From Serripes groenlandicus (taxonomy: Eukaryota; Mollusca; Bivalvia; Cardiida; Cardiidae), in NCBI GenBank assembly GCA_031761405.1, contig JASEVX010000005.1, forward strand, positions 32,988,869 through 33,052,868: 64,000 bases of DNA. The letters run 5' to 3'. Shown here piece after piece: positions 62,746-64,000 of the stretch; the first letter of the stretch is position 1, and every line of letters starts with the position of its first letter. A program made the position numbers and the translations under genes. The notes beneath the pieces were generated by a model. The model was not told the DNA's origin. It ran no database searches and saw only the letters and a program-made list of their open reading frames with translations.

Positions 62746-64000
62746 AACAAGAGCTGTCGGAGGACAGCGCGCCCGACTATTCCGCCGCTAATTTAAGTTA
62801 CTGAGATAATGGACTCTAATGTAGTTGCATGCAAAATATTAACCACAATTTCTTAAAGGGTGATAATTTGCATTATATGCAGGATAGAGTTATTTAACTT
62901 GATTATGTTAATAGGTGTGATGGTTAGGAAGGCAATGGAATGCATCAAGTAGTTAATAAGATATGGACTCTTAATGTAGTTGCACGCAAACCTTTAACCA
63001 TAATTTCTAAAAACGGCAACAATTTGCACCATATGCAGGATAGAGTTATCTTAATTGGTTGTGTTTATAGTTGTGAAATTGGGAAAGGTTGTATAAAGTG
63101 TCAATACAATGCTTCAAGAATCCAGAACTTTCAAGTCCAAAAAGGGCCATAACTTGCATTAAATACTTGATAGAGTTATTGTACTTGCATGTTTACATAG
63201 TTGTGATGATTGGGAAGGGCTGTATAAAGTTTCAATGCAATGAATGAAGTAGTTACTAAGATATGGTCTCTTAATGTAGTTGCATCAAAACTTTAACCAG
63301 AATTTCTAAGTAAAAAAAAGCCCATAACTTGCCTAAAATGCAGGATAGTTATCTAACTTGATAATATACATAGGTGTGATGCTTGGGTAGGGTTGTATAA
63401 AGTTTCAATGCAATGCATTAAGCAAATACAGAGATATGGACTCTTAATTTAGTTGCACGCGAAACTTTAACCAGAATTTCTAAGTTAAAAAAGGGCCATA
63501 ATTATCATAAAATGCAGGATAGAGTTATCTTACTTGATATTCTACACAGGTGTGATAGTTGGGTAGGGTTGTAGAAAGTTACAATGCAATACATCAGGTA
63601 AATACAGAGATATGGACTCTTAATTTAGTTGCACGCTAAACTTTTACGAGAATTTCTAAGTTAAAAAAGGGCCATAAGGACTCTTAATTTAGTTACAGGC
63701 AAAAATATAACCAAAATTTCTAAGTAACAAAAGGGCAATAAGTTGCAAAAAATGCAGGATAGAGTTATCTAACTTGATAATCTACACAGGTGTGATAGTT
63801 GGGTAGGGTTGTATAAAGTTTCAATGCAATGCATCAGGTAAATACAGAGATATTAACTCTTAATTTAGTTGCACGCAAAACTTTAACCAGAATTTCTAAG
63901 TATAAAAAGGGCCATAATTTGCATAAAATGCTGGATAGAGTTATCTAACTTGATAATCTACACAGGTGTGATAGTTGGGTAGGGTTGTAGAAAGTTTCAA
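62746..64000 (-). mobile_element. Long element of TTTTAGCTCGAC type, minus strand, runs off the window
   Basis: Starts AACAAGAGCTGTCGGAGGAC; units with CACAGGTGTGATAGTTGGG, GTTTCAATGCAATGCATCAG and AAAAGGGCCATAA. Inverted relative of 46689-47824 with more units. Confidence 0.8.

Overview
The window is AT-rich eukaryotic DNA with spliced genes in a sea of repeats. I infer a bivalve mollusc. The reasons are a tandem pair of inhibitor-of-apoptosis (IAP/BIRC) genes, a family strongly expanded in clams and oysters, and repeats that I recognise as typical of bivalves. A venerid clam such as Mercenaria is plausible, but the species is not shown by the sequence.

Only two genes can be supported, both on the + strand and clearly paralogous. 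Gene A (1558-11973) has five exons that join without frameshift or stop into 314 codons: BIR1, BIR2, a UBA-like segment and a helical tail, with no RING. Gene B (32318-44023) has six exons that join into 350 codons: BIR1, BIR2, UBA-like segment, Gly/Ala linker and a complete C-terminal C3HC4 RING ending in YMS. Exons 1-4 match one to one in length and phase, and intron repeats are partly shared. The two loci therefore come from one duplication of about 10 kb, starting near 1365 (A) and 32187 (B). A's last exon diverges from B's after the UBA-like segment and runs into a transposon-derived stop.

Everything else is repeats. (1) The dominant family is a 220-235 bp TTAA-flanked, CCCTTTCCC-ended hairpin element (piggyBac-type MITE) with more than 40 full or partial copies. 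Comparing the two gene loci exposes empty sites for several of them. (2) A long family has TAGCTCACC...CCCTCTTG ends and internal tandem units of about 150-170 bp. Three copies interrupt one minus-strand LINE (15985-20290). (3) A second long tandem-unit family lies at 46689-47824 (+), in part at 55820-56636, and at 62746-64000 (-). (4) There are SINEs, Harbinger and Tc1 transposase fossils, hAT-like foldback elements, other TIR elements and several minisatellites.

Layout: 1-1364 upstream of gene A; 1365-12131 gene A; 12132-15984 MITE-rich; 15985-20290 LINE with nested elements; 20290-32186 sparse repeats, GC-rich minisatellites and DNA-transposon fossils; 32187-44660 gene B; 44660-57807 repeats, including a near-identical 2.58 kb duplication set between two copies of a 0.95 kb segment; 57808-64000 further repeats and minisatellites.

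The most interesting signals are the RING-less IAP copy with a probable MITE-derived terminus, a MITE that sits in opposite orientations at the same paralogous site, and the X-Y-X duplication that looks like replication template switching.
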